From Legionella santicrucis (GTDB lineage Bacteria > Pseudomonadota > Gammaproteobacteria > Legionellales > Legionellaceae), in NCBI RefSeq assembly GCF_001468135.1, contig NZ_LNYU01000091.1, positions 330,078 through 394,077 on the forward strand: 64,000 nt of DNA. Direction: 5' to 3'. Numbering within the stretch: the first letter of the stretch is position 1; the number at the start of each line of letters is the position of its first letter. A model generated the notes under the pieces. It searched no databases and had not been told where the DNA came from. It worked only from the letters and a program-made list of their open reading frames with translations. A program made the translations under genes and the position numbers. Positions 27,587 through 35,342 of the stretch are shown in pieces.

Positions 27587-28714
27587 TCACAACGAAACTA
27601 CATTTGCACGCTTTACTTCAACCTGCTTAGCTCTAGAGTTTGTATTACGTAAAAGTGTTAACACTACCCCACTCTTTTGCTTTTCACAAACTCGATTGGA
27701 TGCTTCATAAAGATTCTGTAACTCAGCTGATGAATAATGCGTTGTGATCCGCCCTGAACGATGGCCAAGCAAGTCTTGTCTATCCTCAAAACTTACTCCA
27801 GCCGCTCGTAACCGCCGACCGTAGGTATGCTTCAAATCATGTACTCTTACCTGAGGTAAGCCAGCTTTCACTCTGGCTTGTTGCCAACCCGTTGACAACA
27901 TCCTGGCTAACGGCCTTCCTCTAAAGCTAAACACATGTGTAGAATGCTTTCCTCGTTCACTGTTCACAATCGATCTGGCCGTTTCATTACAAACTACCAG
28001 TCGTTCATCACCATTTTTAACCAACTCAGCAGGAATGATAAACACCATAATATGCGGCAGCTCGGGAATACTGATTTCCCACTCCCAACGCAATTCACAA
28101 ATCTCTTGATCCCTACACCCAGTATTTACAGCAAATAATGCCATTTTTTCCAGATGAGAAGGTAATTCATCAAAGAGACAGTGCTGCTCTTCCCAGTTAA
28201 GCGGATAAGGCTTGCGTAAATCATATTCCGGCAAAAGCTTTATCTTTGGTGCATTAGCCAACCAAGTTAATCCAAACTCGTCCATCCATTCACTTGCAGC
28301 CAGATTTAAAATCCGTCGTACCACTTTTAAACCATGATTAATGGTCCTGGTAGATACGCCATCTTTTTTCCTACCTTCAATAAACTGCTGTAACGAGCCA
28401 ATATGAATGGATTCCAGCGACAATTTCCCAATGTATTTAACCAATTCACGTAAACGCCCAGCATCATCTTCAATACTACGTTTATGCTGGTTTTCCATTA
28501 GAAACTTTGTTGCCGCCTCTGTAAAACTTCGCTTCGGTCTGACACCATAAACATTAGCAAGCCGAATTTCTTCTATACGTCTTGCTAAATATTTTTCGGC
28601 TTCTTCGAGGTCGCCAGTGCCAGTGCTTTCGCAAAGTCGGTATCCAAAGAGCTGTTTATCAATTTGCCAGTGACTACCTTTTTTATAGATCCCTGGCGTT
28701 CGTTTTCGTCCCAT
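27587..28714 (-). CDS. int: Tyrosine-type site-specific integrase
   Basis: A 375-residue phage/ICE integrase transcribed toward the tRNA. The C-terminal catalytic domain shows Arg in NTGCRDQEICELRWEW, HDLKHTYGRRL (HxxR), LGHRSGRITTHYSS (His, then Tyr nucleophile). The N-terminal part contains a SAM-like core-binding domain. It should integrate and excise the element at the CAU tRNA. Its 5' end overlaps the xis-like gene by 130 bases in another frame, so translation is probably coupled, or the true start lies further in. Confidence 0.93.
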   Translation of the reverse strand: MGRKRTPGIYKKGSHWQIDKQLFGYRLCESTGTGDLEEAEKYLARRIEEIRLANVYGVRPKRSFTEAATKFLMENQHKRSIEDDAGRLRELVKYIGKLSLESIHIGSLQQFIEGRKKDGVSTRTINHGLKVVRRILNLAASEWMDEFGLTWLANAPKIKLLPEYDLRKPYPLNWEEQHCLFDELPSHLEKMALFAVNTGCRDQEICELRWEWEISIPELPHIMVFIIPAELVKNGDERLVVCNETARSIVNSERGKHSTHVFSFRGRPLARMLSTGWQQARVKAGLPQVRVHDLKHTYGRRLRAAGVSFEDRQDLLGHRSGRITTHYSSAELQNLYEASNRVCEKQKSGVVLTLLRNTNSRAKQVEVKRANVVSL

Positions 28715-28941
28715 ATTTCCATACCTCTTTTCTTCTTTGCCGCGGGACGACCACTACATTGCTTATAATCGTCTACCCAAGCATCTAAATCAAGTCTATC
28801 GAAAGCAATTCCTTGTGAACCAATGGGGATTTCTATGATTTGAGGCCTAACCTCATCATTAAAACGATGGCGCTCCATGCCTAAATAAGCGGGAGCGTCT
28901 CTTAGACGAATCAGTCTAGGTAGGATTGTGATACTACTCAT
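28585..28941 (-). CDS. AlpA/excisionase-like DNA-binding protein
   Basis: A 118-residue protein with an N-terminal AlpA/MerR-type winged helix (LIRLRDAPAYLGMERHRFNDEVRP, then GIAFDRLDLDAWVDDY; in parts). Such proteins act as recombination directionality factors (Xis) or as activators of integrase genes. The start has AAAAAGGAAC upstream. The C-terminal 43 residues are encoded by DNA that also encodes the integrase N-terminus in another frame. Operator-like palindromes lie just upstream. Confidence 0.8.
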   Translation of the reverse strand: MSSITILPRLIRLRDAPAYLGMERHRFNDEVRPQIIEIPIGSQGIAFDRLDLDAWVDDYKQCSGRPAAKKKRGMEIWDENERQGSIKKVVTGKLINSSLDTDFAKALALATSKKPKNI

Positions 28942-28956
28942 GCTTGTTCCTTTTTA

Positions 28957-29029
28957 TAAAACGAATGGAATTGATTCTCAAAACAAAATAACACGTTTCG
29001 TTTTATTTATTAAAACACAAAGTGTTTTA
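28957..29029. promoter_or_regulatory. Operator-like palindromes upstream of xis-int
   Basis: TAAAACGAA (28957-28965) and TTCGTTTTA (28997-29005) are exact inverted half-sites. TAAAACAC-AAA-GTGTTTTA (29011-29029) is a perfect 19-bp palindrome. The same TAAAAC(G/A)A half-site occurs between lvrR and lvrA, 27 kb away. They are probably binding sites for the element's own repressor or Xis. Confidence 0.55.
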
Positions 29030-29050
29030 TTGGATCAAGCACTAATTTTT

Positions 29051-29542
29051 TTAAGCCCTTAAGAGAAGAACATCTGTAGGATGGGAAAATAACCCCCCCT
29101 CACAAACTACTTCAGCACCATGGTTTTTATAAAAACCATTTAAACTGGGTTTAAGGGTATCGAGGACAATTGACTCCACGTTAGAAGTCCTTGCTATCTC
29201 TTTTGCCTTTTGTACAATCTGTTTTCCAAACCCAAGGCTTCTATAATCCTTGTCAACATAAACATACATCAATTCATAAGAATGAAAAGGTTTGAATTTT
29301 TTTTCTGATACCTCTGCAGGATCATTGAATAGAGCAAACATCGCTACTGGTTGACCATTAAATGTTCCAATATAGGTTTCTTCCTTTAAGGCGGTTAACA
29401 CTTCCATACGATAGTCCAAGCCTTTATTACGTATATATCCCCATTCTTCTTCAGCCCATCGTGCTGCAATAGGGAGGAGCTCTGGACATTCGGATAACTT
29501 TCTAAAAACTAATGGGTGTCTTGCCGTACTAAAAAATAACAT
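29051..29542 (-). CDS. GNAT-family N-acetyltransferase
   Basis: A 163-residue Gcn5-type acetyltransferase. Motif A appears as MYVYVDKDYRSLGFGKQIVQKAKEIAR, with the acetyl-CoA pyrophosphate loop RSLGFGK (quoted parts), followed by VLDTLKPSLNGFYKNHGAEVV (motif B). The acceptor substrate is unknown. It is separated by 17 bases from the MFS gene upstream on the same strand and may be co-transcribed with it. It is the first cargo gene after xis. Confidence 0.85.
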   Translation of the reverse strand: MLFFSTARHPLVFRKLSECPELLPIAARWAEEEWGYIRNKGLDYRMEVLTALKEETYIGTFNGQPVAMFALFNDPAEVSEKKFKPFHSYELMYVYVDKDYRSLGFGKQIVQKAKEIARTSNVESIVLDTLKPSLNGFYKNHGAEVVCEGGLFSHPTDVLLLRA

Positions 29543-29559
29543 GATGAAAACCTCAACGA

Positions 29560-30834
29560 TTAATATACTAAAACAGAGTTTGCAGTTTGGATCCTTTGCC
29601 TTCCATACTCACATAATGCTAAAGAAGCTAAGCCAATTATCGTGCCAAACATATAATACCAAGCTGGCGATAATAGATTATCCGTTTGATGTATCAACCA
29701 AAGCATAATCATTGGAGTGGTACCACCAAACAAGGCAGCCCCTAAGTTAAAAGCAAAGCCAAACCCTGTATATCGATACTCTTTTGGAAATAAGGAAACC
29801 ATATAGGCATTCATTGGCGCATATGTGATTGCGATTAATATTGACATCAGTGTTAGTCCAATCATCATCAGTGAAAATTGGCCTGTAGAAAGCAGATAAA
29901 AGATAGGAATACTGAGCAGCAACATTGTCACCATCCCCACAATAATGATCCACAGCAATCCCACTTTATCTGCAAGTATGGCTATGAAAGGTTCAAGTAA
30001 CGCGTCTACTACCAGTGCAATAGTGATAATGAAACTCGCATCGCTTAAGGCAACGTGGACATAATGGTTCAAATAGGTAACGGTATATAAATACGTACCA
30101 AACGTCATGATACCGACCAGCCAGGCTATGCCAATAACTCCCAACACAGTGTAAGGGGCTTCTTTTAAAGCCATCATAAACGGCAGGCTCATTTGCTGTT
30201 TTTGTTGGATCTTTTGAAAATCAGGTGTTTCTGTTACTTGGGTACGTAAATAATAAATGACCAGAGCACCCACAAGTGCAACGATGCCATTTAATCTCCA
30301 ACCCCATTGCGGCATAAAGCTGGCTGTGAAGAAAGAAGCAGCAATTCCTGCTAACATCATTCCCCCACTATAGGCAGAACTCGTTAAGCATCCATAAAAC
30401 GCTTTTTTATGGTGAGGCGCATGCTCTACCAGAAAAATAGCAGATCCCGTAAATTCGCTACCCGCCACAAATCCCTGAATTAATCTCAACAATGTCATCA
30501 GTATGGGAGCAGCAATACCGATCATTGCATACCCAGGGATAAAGCTCATCAATGCAGTAGGAATAGCCATGGCTATAATACTTAAGCTCAAAGCACGTTT
30601 TCGTCCAAGCCTATCGCCGATATAACCAAAATAAATTGAGCCTAGTGGTGCTAACAAATGGCCCACCGCAAAAATACCAAATGCACTGAGCAATGCGACG
30701 AATGTATTGTTTTCAGGAAAAAAGGTAGTCGCAAGAATAGGTGCAAAATATCCGAAAATCGCAAACTCATACCACTGTAATGCAGTACCGGCAACGCCAG
30801 CGAACAGTGCTTTATTTGAAAAATATTTGTTCAT
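29560..30834 (-). CDS. MFS transporter, metabolite:H+ symporter-like (ProP type)
   Basis: A 424-residue major facilitator with 12 hydrophobic segments. The family signature GYIGDRLGRKRAL in loop 2-3 and the LRLIQGFVAGSEFTGSAIF motif in TM4 are typical of the metabolite:H+ symporter group (proline/betaine/citrate uptake). It starts near FSNKALFAGVAGTALQWYEFAIFGY (in part). It is presumably an uptake carrier; the substrate is not readable. A GNAT gene follows. Confidence 0.87.
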   Translation of the reverse strand: MNKYFSNKALFAGVAGTALQWYEFAIFGYFAPILATTFFPENNTFVALLSAFGIFAVGHLLAPLGSIYFGYIGDRLGRKRALSLSIIAMAIPTALMSFIPGYAMIGIAAPILMTLLRLIQGFVAGSEFTGSAIFLVEHAPHHKKAFYGCLTSSAYSGGMMLAGIAASFFTASFMPQWGWRLNGIVALVGALVIYYLRTQVTETPDFQKIQQKQQMSLPFMMALKEAPYTVLGVIGIAWLVGIMTFGTYLYTVTYLNHYVHVALSDASFIITIALVVDALLEPFIAILADKVGLLWIIIVGMVTMLLLSIPIFYLLSTGQFSLMMIGLTLMSILIAITYAPMNAYMVSLFPKEYRYTGFGFAFNLGAALFGGTTPMIMLWLIHQTDNLLSPAWYYMFGTIIGLASLALCEYGRQRIQTANSVLVY

Positions 30835-30930
30835 TAAAAATGCTCCGAAACGGCCTTAAGCGAGGTTTTGCTTGAATTATTGCCACTATAAAGTATCCTT
30901 AAGGGTGATGTAAATAATATGGTCATTATC

Positions 30931-31608
30931 ATGGATATAGTGCTTATTCCAGGCGCTTTGAACACATCAAAGCTATGGACTCAACAAATGTCTTTGTTTC
31001 AACAAAAAAAGGTTCATTTTGTTGATGTTTTAAATAGCGACAGTATTGTAGAAATGGCTTCGCGTTATGCTCAAATTGCACCTAAAAAATTTACCTTAGT
31101 TGGGTTTTCAATGGGAGGGTATGTCGCTCTAGAACTCTATAGACAACTACCTGAAAACATCGAAAAACTTATCCTAATCAACTCTGCTGCAAACGTCATG
31201 TCTAAAAAAGGTGTTCTCGAGCGAGAACGTTCTTTAGATTTGATTAATAAAGGAAAATTTGAGTTTCTTATCAAGCTCATTTTTAAAAACTCTATTTGTG
31301 ACAAAGAAAAACAGGATTTTTTGATGCCCATCTTTCAATCTATGGCCTATGAGGTTGGTACAGAAAACTATAAAAAGCAGCTGATTGCTATGCTGAATAA
31401 GCCTGATCATTCCTTATTGCTCGCTAGCATATCTTGCCCCACTTTACTCATCGCGGGAGAACAGGATGTGGTAATGCCTAAAGCGCAATCGGAGCATCTG
31501 GCATCTCATATCAAAAACGCTGAGTTAATCACTATAGAAAGCTGTGGCCACATGGCTATGCTTGAACAACCAGAAAAGATGAATCAAATATTGAATGCTT
31601 GGTTGTAA
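30931..31608 (+). CDS. Alpha/beta hydrolase
   Basis: A 225-residue alpha/beta hydrolase. LIPGALNTSKLW is the oxyanion loop, GFSMGGYVAL is a full GxSxG nucleophile elbow, GEQDVVMP carries the acid and ESCGHMAMLEQP the His. The start at 30919 (four extra residues) is an alternative. It is followed 28 bases later by a LuxR-type gene, suggesting a unit. Substrate unknown. Confidence 0.85.
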   Translation: MDIVLIPGALNTSKLWTQQMSLFQQKKVHFVDVLNSDSIVEMASRYAQIAPKKFTLVGFSMGGYVALELYRQLPENIEKLILINSAANVMSKKGVLERERSLDLINKGKFEFLIKLIFKNSICDKEKQDFLMPIFQSMAYEVGTENYKKQLIAMLNKPDHSLLLASISCPTLLIAGEQDVVMPKAQSEHLASHIKNAELITIESCGHMAMLEQPEKMNQILNAWL

Positions 31609-31636
31609 GTTGTATCGTAGTTCAGGAAAAGTGTAA

Positions 31637-32437
31637 ATGCATAGCCTCGATGAAAATGGAAATATTTGTGTTAATCTCAATGACTATAACGAGCTGTCAG
31701 AATCGATTAGATTTAGAGATAAAATTGATCACTTAGTCAAAAAGCTAGATTGCCCAAAAGACATTTCAAATTTTTCCATCGCAATGTTTTTCAAAAATAA
31801 TCAACGTTATTATCTCTCTAACATGTACCTATGGGCTATTCCTTATCGTACTGAAGGGTTATACCGAGGTGATATTGACCATGATTATGATTTATATGAC
31901 GGTAAAGAATTCTTCATTCAGCGTGAAATAAAGTATGATGAAATGCAAATCCCCATCATACAGATTTTAGAGGAAAGGTATAAGCTGAGCACTACTTTTG
32001 CTATGGTGCGCCAATGTGATGAATGCGATTTTATTATCGAAGTCTATAACACTGAAAAAATAGCTGATCCTTATAAATTTTATTTTCAAGTACGAGATCA
32101 ATTTGAGCAATTTATTAGCCAGTTCATCGATTCAATGATACTCGAAATTACAACAGCACTACCTAAACAGAAATGGCTTAAAATACTTACCGATAATACC
32201 TATAGAAAAAAAGTGCTCACCCGTAAAGCAACCTCCGCATATACGGTTCAACTATCGCAAAGAGAACACCATTGCCTCAGTTTAATTTCTCAAGGAATGA
32301 GCGTAAAACAAATTGCCGACCATCTGCATCTCTCCAACGAAACAGTGAATACCCACGCTAAATCGATTAGAAGCAAGCTTGATTGTTACAATATTACAGA
32401 AGCTGTATCCAAAGCATTGAGAGCTGGACTTTTATAA
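31637..32437 (+). CDS. LuxR-family transcriptional regulator
   Basis: A 266-residue regulator. The C-terminal LuxR-type HTH is clear: LSQREHHCLSLISQGMSVKQIADHLHLSNETVNTHAKSIRSKL (in parts), with the usual Glu, Gly, Ile and Val-Lys/His positions. The N-terminal ~195 residues show no receiver domain or autoinducer pocket that I recognise, so the input signal is unknown. AGGAAAA is placed 6 bases before ATG. A palindrome with ACCCAAATTTGGG follows its stop. Confidence 0.87.
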   Translation: MHSLDENGNICVNLNDYNELSESIRFRDKIDHLVKKLDCPKDISNFSIAMFFKNNQRYYLSNMYLWAIPYRTEGLYRGDIDHDYDLYDGKEFFIQREIKYDEMQIPIIQILEERYKLSTTFAMVRQCDECDFIIEVYNTEKIADPYKFYFQVRDQFEQFISQFIDSMILEITTALPKQKWLKILTDNTYRKKVLTRKATSAYTVQLSQREHHCLSLISQGMSVKQIADHLHLSNETVNTHAKSIRSKLDCYNITEAVSKALRAGLL

Positions 32438-32440
32438 AAT

Positions 32441-32455
32441 ACCCAAATTTGGGGA
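32441..32455. promoter_or_regulatory. Palindrome TACCCAAATTTGGGGA, shared with 49141
   Basis: CCCAAATTTGGG (32442-32453) is a perfect 12-bp palindrome, 70 bases before the small gene at 32524. A related copy at 49141-49156 (TACCCAAGTTTGGGTA) precedes the ABC-F gene; the two match at 14 of 16 positions. This suggests a common operator for an element-encoded regulator. Confidence 0.45.
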
Positions 32456-32523
32456 TATGCTTCTTCTGCATGTCCAATATACTTCTCTATGTAAGTTAAA
32501 CATTTTGTACATGGAGTTGTAAC

Positions 32524-32763
32524 ATGGTTTGTATCGTTGAATTTGAAGAAGGTATAAGATTTAATTTTGCTCAAAACAAGTATTTACAGAAAGTCTGGGT
32601 TGAAGCATTGAAACATTGCTTTAACAAAGATATCGCACAGTTAGCCTATCTACTAGATATCCCTCAAGAACGCTTAGCCAAGGTGCACCAAGGTGTCAGT
32701 TATTTGCCAGATGATAAAGCAGATGAACTTGCTAAATTGTTTTTAATCGCATTTGGTGATTAA
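32524..32763 (+). CDS. Small hypothetical protein, 79 aa
   Basis: The start has GGAG 7 bases upstream. The C-terminal half (DIAQLAYLLDIPQERLAKVHQGVSYLP, in part) looks like a Cro/C1-type or CII-type helix-turn-helix without a clear recognition helix. It is short and between a LuxR regulator and a GNAT gene. It is possibly a regulatory adaptor; the function is unknown. Confidence 0.6.
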   Translation: MVCIVEFEEGIRFNFAQNKYLQKVWVEALKHCFNKDIAQLAYLLDIPQERLAKVHQGVSYLPDDKADELAKLFLIAFGD

Positions 32764-32791
32764 ATTAGCATTATAACGACTGCCGAAATAG

Positions 32792-33343
32792 ATGATGATT
32801 GAAACTAGCCGCTTGATACTACGACCACCTCAAATAGGGGATGCATTACCTCTGAATCAAGCGGTTAACCGATCACTAGAGGCACTACAACGATGGATGC
32901 CATGGGCAACAGATCCCAGTCTTGAGACAACTGCTATTTTTGTCAAAGATGCTGTTACACAATGGCAGGCCCCTCATCCCACTCAATTTCCGATGGTCGT
33001 TGTATTGAGGGAAAATAACCTTATCATCGGTGGTAGCGGTTATAATGAAAAAAGTAATTTTGAAGTCCCCATGTTTGAAATCGGCTATTGGCTTGATACA
33101 ACCTATGTAGGGCTGGGATTAGCTACGGAATTGGTGCAAGCATTGACACGCCATGCGTTTGAAAAACTAAATGCTATTCGGGTGCAAATCTGCATGCAGA
33201 AAGAAAACACCAAAAGCATACGTGTTGCCGAAAAATGTGGTTTTATATTAGAGGCTACACTCCATCACTTTAGATTAGATTGCTTAACTCAAAAGCCAGT
33301 CGATGAGCTCATCTACGCGCGCTTTGATACAAATCGATTATAA
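32792..33343 (+). CDS. GNAT acetyltransferase, RimJ/RimL type
   Basis: A 183-residue acetyltransferase resembling RimJ/RimL and ribosomal-protein-alanine acetyltransferases. TSRLILRPPQIGDALPLNQAV opens it, EIGYWLDTTYVGLGLATELVQAL is motif A and NTKSIRVAEKCGFILEATL is motif B (each partial). The Met doublet gives an alternative start one codon later. It runs directly into the PNPOx-like gene two bases on. The substrate could be a protein N-terminus or an antibiotic. Confidence 0.87.
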   Translation: MMIETSRLILRPPQIGDALPLNQAVNRSLEALQRWMPWATDPSLETTAIFVKDAVTQWQAPHPTQFPMVVVLRENNLIIGGSGYNEKSNFEVPMFEIGYWLDTTYVGLGLATELVQALTRHAFEKLNAIRVQICMQKENTKSIRVAEKCGFILEATLHHFRLDCLTQKPVDELIYARFDTNRL

Positions 33344-33345
33344 TT

Positions 33346-33921
33346 ATGAACAATCCCATTAATATTTTATTATCCTGGATAGATGAAGAGCGAACAAAAG
33401 GGGCTCCCGATCCCAAACAAGCAGTATTATCTACAACCAATCTTGATTCAGTTCCTCATGGGCGTGTAGTCGCTATTCGTGAAATTAATGATAACGGATT
33501 CTTGTTTTTTACTCAAAAAGACACACGAAAATATGTAGAGCTCACCAGCAACCCTCTCGCCTCCATCACTTTTTGGTTTGAGCTGTTTGAAAGAGAAGTC
33601 ATGATTGATGGCAGCATCATTGCATTGTCAGCCATTGAAAATGAAAATTATTGGAATACTTATTCGCCTGTGGCACAAATTAGGTTTCATAGTTATGCCC
33701 CAACTTCAGCACAACCAATAACCAACAAGCAACTGCTTGAGGACAAACGCAACAAGTTAGCGCAACAAGATCAGCCTCTACCTGTGAGTGACTATTACTG
33801 TGGCTTTAGACTCATCCCATCACGCATGGTTTTTTATACTTATAGAACCGATGAATTATCTGATGTAATAGAATATTGCTCTATAGAAAATAAATGGCAA
33901 GAACAACTCCTCTCACCATAA
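33346..33921 (+). CDS. Pyridoxamine 5'-phosphate oxidase-family FMN protein
   Basis: A 191-residue flavin-binding split barrel protein similar to PdxH. The N-terminal LSTTNLDSVPHGRVVAIREI and the LASITFWFELFEREVMIDGSI block match PNPOx, as does the C-terminal region with RLIPSRMVFY. It begins two bases after the GNAT stop, so the two form one translational unit. It may oxidise pyridoxamine phosphate or belong to the phenazine-type PhzG branch; the chromosome should carry its own PdxH. Confidence 0.85.
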   Translation: MNNPINILLSWIDEERTKGAPDPKQAVLSTTNLDSVPHGRVVAIREINDNGFLFFTQKDTRKYVELTSNPLASITFWFELFEREVMIDGSIIALSAIENENYWNTYSPVAQIRFHSYAPTSAQPITNKQLLEDKRNKLAQQDQPLPVSDYYCGFRLIPSRMVFYTYRTDELSDVIEYCSIENKWQEQLLSP

Positions 33922-33967
33922 TTTGCTTGAGAAAATCATGACAATACTCTGTTGGCACATGGTCAAA

Positions 33968-34007
33968 TAGAATACATTTTGTTATAATACGCTTACTAGA
34001 ATACATT
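33968..34007 (+). promoter_or_regulatory. Promoter with flanking 11-bp direct repeats
   Basis: TATAAT at 33983-33988 lies between two copies of TAGAATACATT (33968-33978 and 33997-34007). It is about 40 bases upstream of a LuxR-type gene. The direct repeats around the -10 box suggest operator half-sites on one face. Confidence 0.5.
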
Positions 34008-34026
34008 AATTTTTGACAAATCAGAT

Positions 34027-34719
34027 ATGATCAGCAACGAGCTCATCCTTTCTCGCTATAAAAATGGTATCCAATTATTACCACCTGACTCGTGCCCAGA
34101 AAAAACTCAGCTAAGCGTTGAAACTATTTTTAAACAGCCCTTTAGCATTTATTTTGTTAACGAACATTATGGTCTTAGTAAAATAAACTCTACCTGTGCT
34201 GCTAATTGTCAATTCGACTCAGAGTCCTCTGCAGTTGGTAAAATTGCCTCTGATTTTTTAAGTAAGGAAAGTGCGCATTTCGCAGTAGAAGCAGATAAAA
34301 TAGCTATGCAGGATAGGACTATTAACATTTTAGAACATCAACTTGAACACTCCAATGGTATTCATTATCAATATCTAACAATTAAATCCCCCTTATACCA
34401 GGAGCAGAAAATTGTCGGGATATTTGGCTGTTCTATTGTACTAGGAAAGCACCCATTGGATAAAGCTCTTCAATGTATTTCTGAACTAGGTCTTTTGTCT
34501 TCCAATATGGTTCATTCTGGTGTCAATTCACTTTCAAAGCAACAGTTGGCAGTAGCAAAATTAGTAATCAACGGATTAACTGCAAAAGAAATTGGTCAAC
34601 AACTTGGTTTATCCTACCGTACTGTCGAATTCTATTTATCCCATTTAAAAAACAAACTTGGATGCCAAAACAAAACTGATTTATTGTTTAAGTTGAAACA
34701 ACTGCTTGATATGGAGTAG
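34027..34719 (+). CDS. PAS-LuxR type transcriptional regulator
   Basis: A 230-residue regulator with an N-terminal PAS-like domain (residues about 25-140, including IFKQPFSIYFVNEHYGLSKIN and a hydrophobic strand KIVGIFGCSIVLG) and a C-terminal LuxR HTH (LSKQQLAVAKLVINGLTAKEIGQQLGLSYRTVEFYLSHLKNKLGC, in parts). It is a second LuxR regulator within 2.5 kb of the first. Its own promoter carries direct repeats, suggesting autoregulation. The signal is unknown. Confidence 0.85.
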   Translation: MISNELILSRYKNGIQLLPPDSCPEKTQLSVETIFKQPFSIYFVNEHYGLSKINSTCAANCQFDSESSAVGKIASDFLSKESAHFAVEADKIAMQDRTINILEHQLEHSNGIHYQYLTIKSPLYQEQKIVGIFGCSIVLGKHPLDKALQCISELGLLSSNMVHSGVNSLSKQQLAVAKLVINGLTAKEIGQQLGLSYRTVEFYLSHLKNKLGCQNKTDLLFKLKQLLDME

Positions 34720-34830
34720 TTTGAGTCTCTTGTGATACCGTATTTATACTGTATCGCCCATGATTAAATTTCATACTATACTATGCATGAGCTAATGTTT
34801 GTTTTATATAACTTTAACCTGGAAAATTGA

Positions 34831-35334
34831 ATGACTAAACCTAGCCGTATTTTCATCATTGGTCACATGGGTGCAGGCAAAGCCTTACTGGCTGAATCTT
34901 TAGCAAAAAAACTTGGATGGCAATATATCGATGCTAATCCCAGTTTGGAACGCTATATCGGAAGAAACTTATATGACATTATAGGTAAAGAAGGTGAAGA
35001 GGCATTTCATCGATGTGAAGCTGAAATAATTTCTCATTATATTGGCAAAGAACATGTCGTTGTAGTATTGGAGGAAGCTGTCATTGCCACAGAAGAGAAT
35101 AGAAAATTATTATCTTCACAGTGTGTTGTTTATTTAAAAGTTTCAACACCCGTTCAAATTGAACGGATGAAGGACGGACGCGTTCCATTACTTCCCATCG
35201 ACGATCTCAAAGCATTTCTAGATAAGCAACATCTTGAGCGTGATAGCTTATTTGAAAAAGTAGCGTCACTAACACTCGACTCTATTTCTGTTGAGGAAGA
35301 TGTTGATAAAATAATGAAAGCGCTTCAAGGGTAA
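34831..35334 (+). CDS. Degenerate shikimate kinase-like P-loop protein
   Basis: A 167-residue AroK/AroL-like protein. The SK fold is evident from the GHMGAGKA P-loop, ERYIGRNLYDIIGKEGEEAFHRCEAEII and the C-terminal helix. Two key places are altered. The Walker A is GHMGAGKALL, with Ala in place of the Ser/Thr that binds magnesium, and the shikimate-binding Gly-Gly-Gly region reads VLEEAVIA. Shikimate phosphorylation is therefore doubtful, and a different substrate or loss of activity is likelier. It sits just before an aminoglycoside-phosphotransferase-like gene. Confidence 0.65.
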   Translation: MTKPSRIFIIGHMGAGKALLAESLAKKLGWQYIDANPSLERYIGRNLYDIIGKEGEEAFHRCEAEIISHYIGKEHVVVVLEEAVIATEENRKLLSSQCVVYLKVSTPVQIERMKDGRVPLLPIDDLKAFLDKQHLERDSLFEKVASLTLDSISVEEDVDKIMKALQG

Positions 35335-35342
35335 ATACTAAA

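Noticed and set aside
32524..33343. Toxin-antitoxin pair (small HTH-like protein plus GNAT)
   Set aside because: The small protein is not of the ribbon-helix-helix type usually paired with GNAT toxins, and the GNAT is a RimJ/RimL-type protein linked instead to the PNPOx gene.
34831..35334. Housekeeping shikimate kinase
   Set aside because: The Walker A and shikimate Gly-rich motifs are altered, and the location is island cargo.
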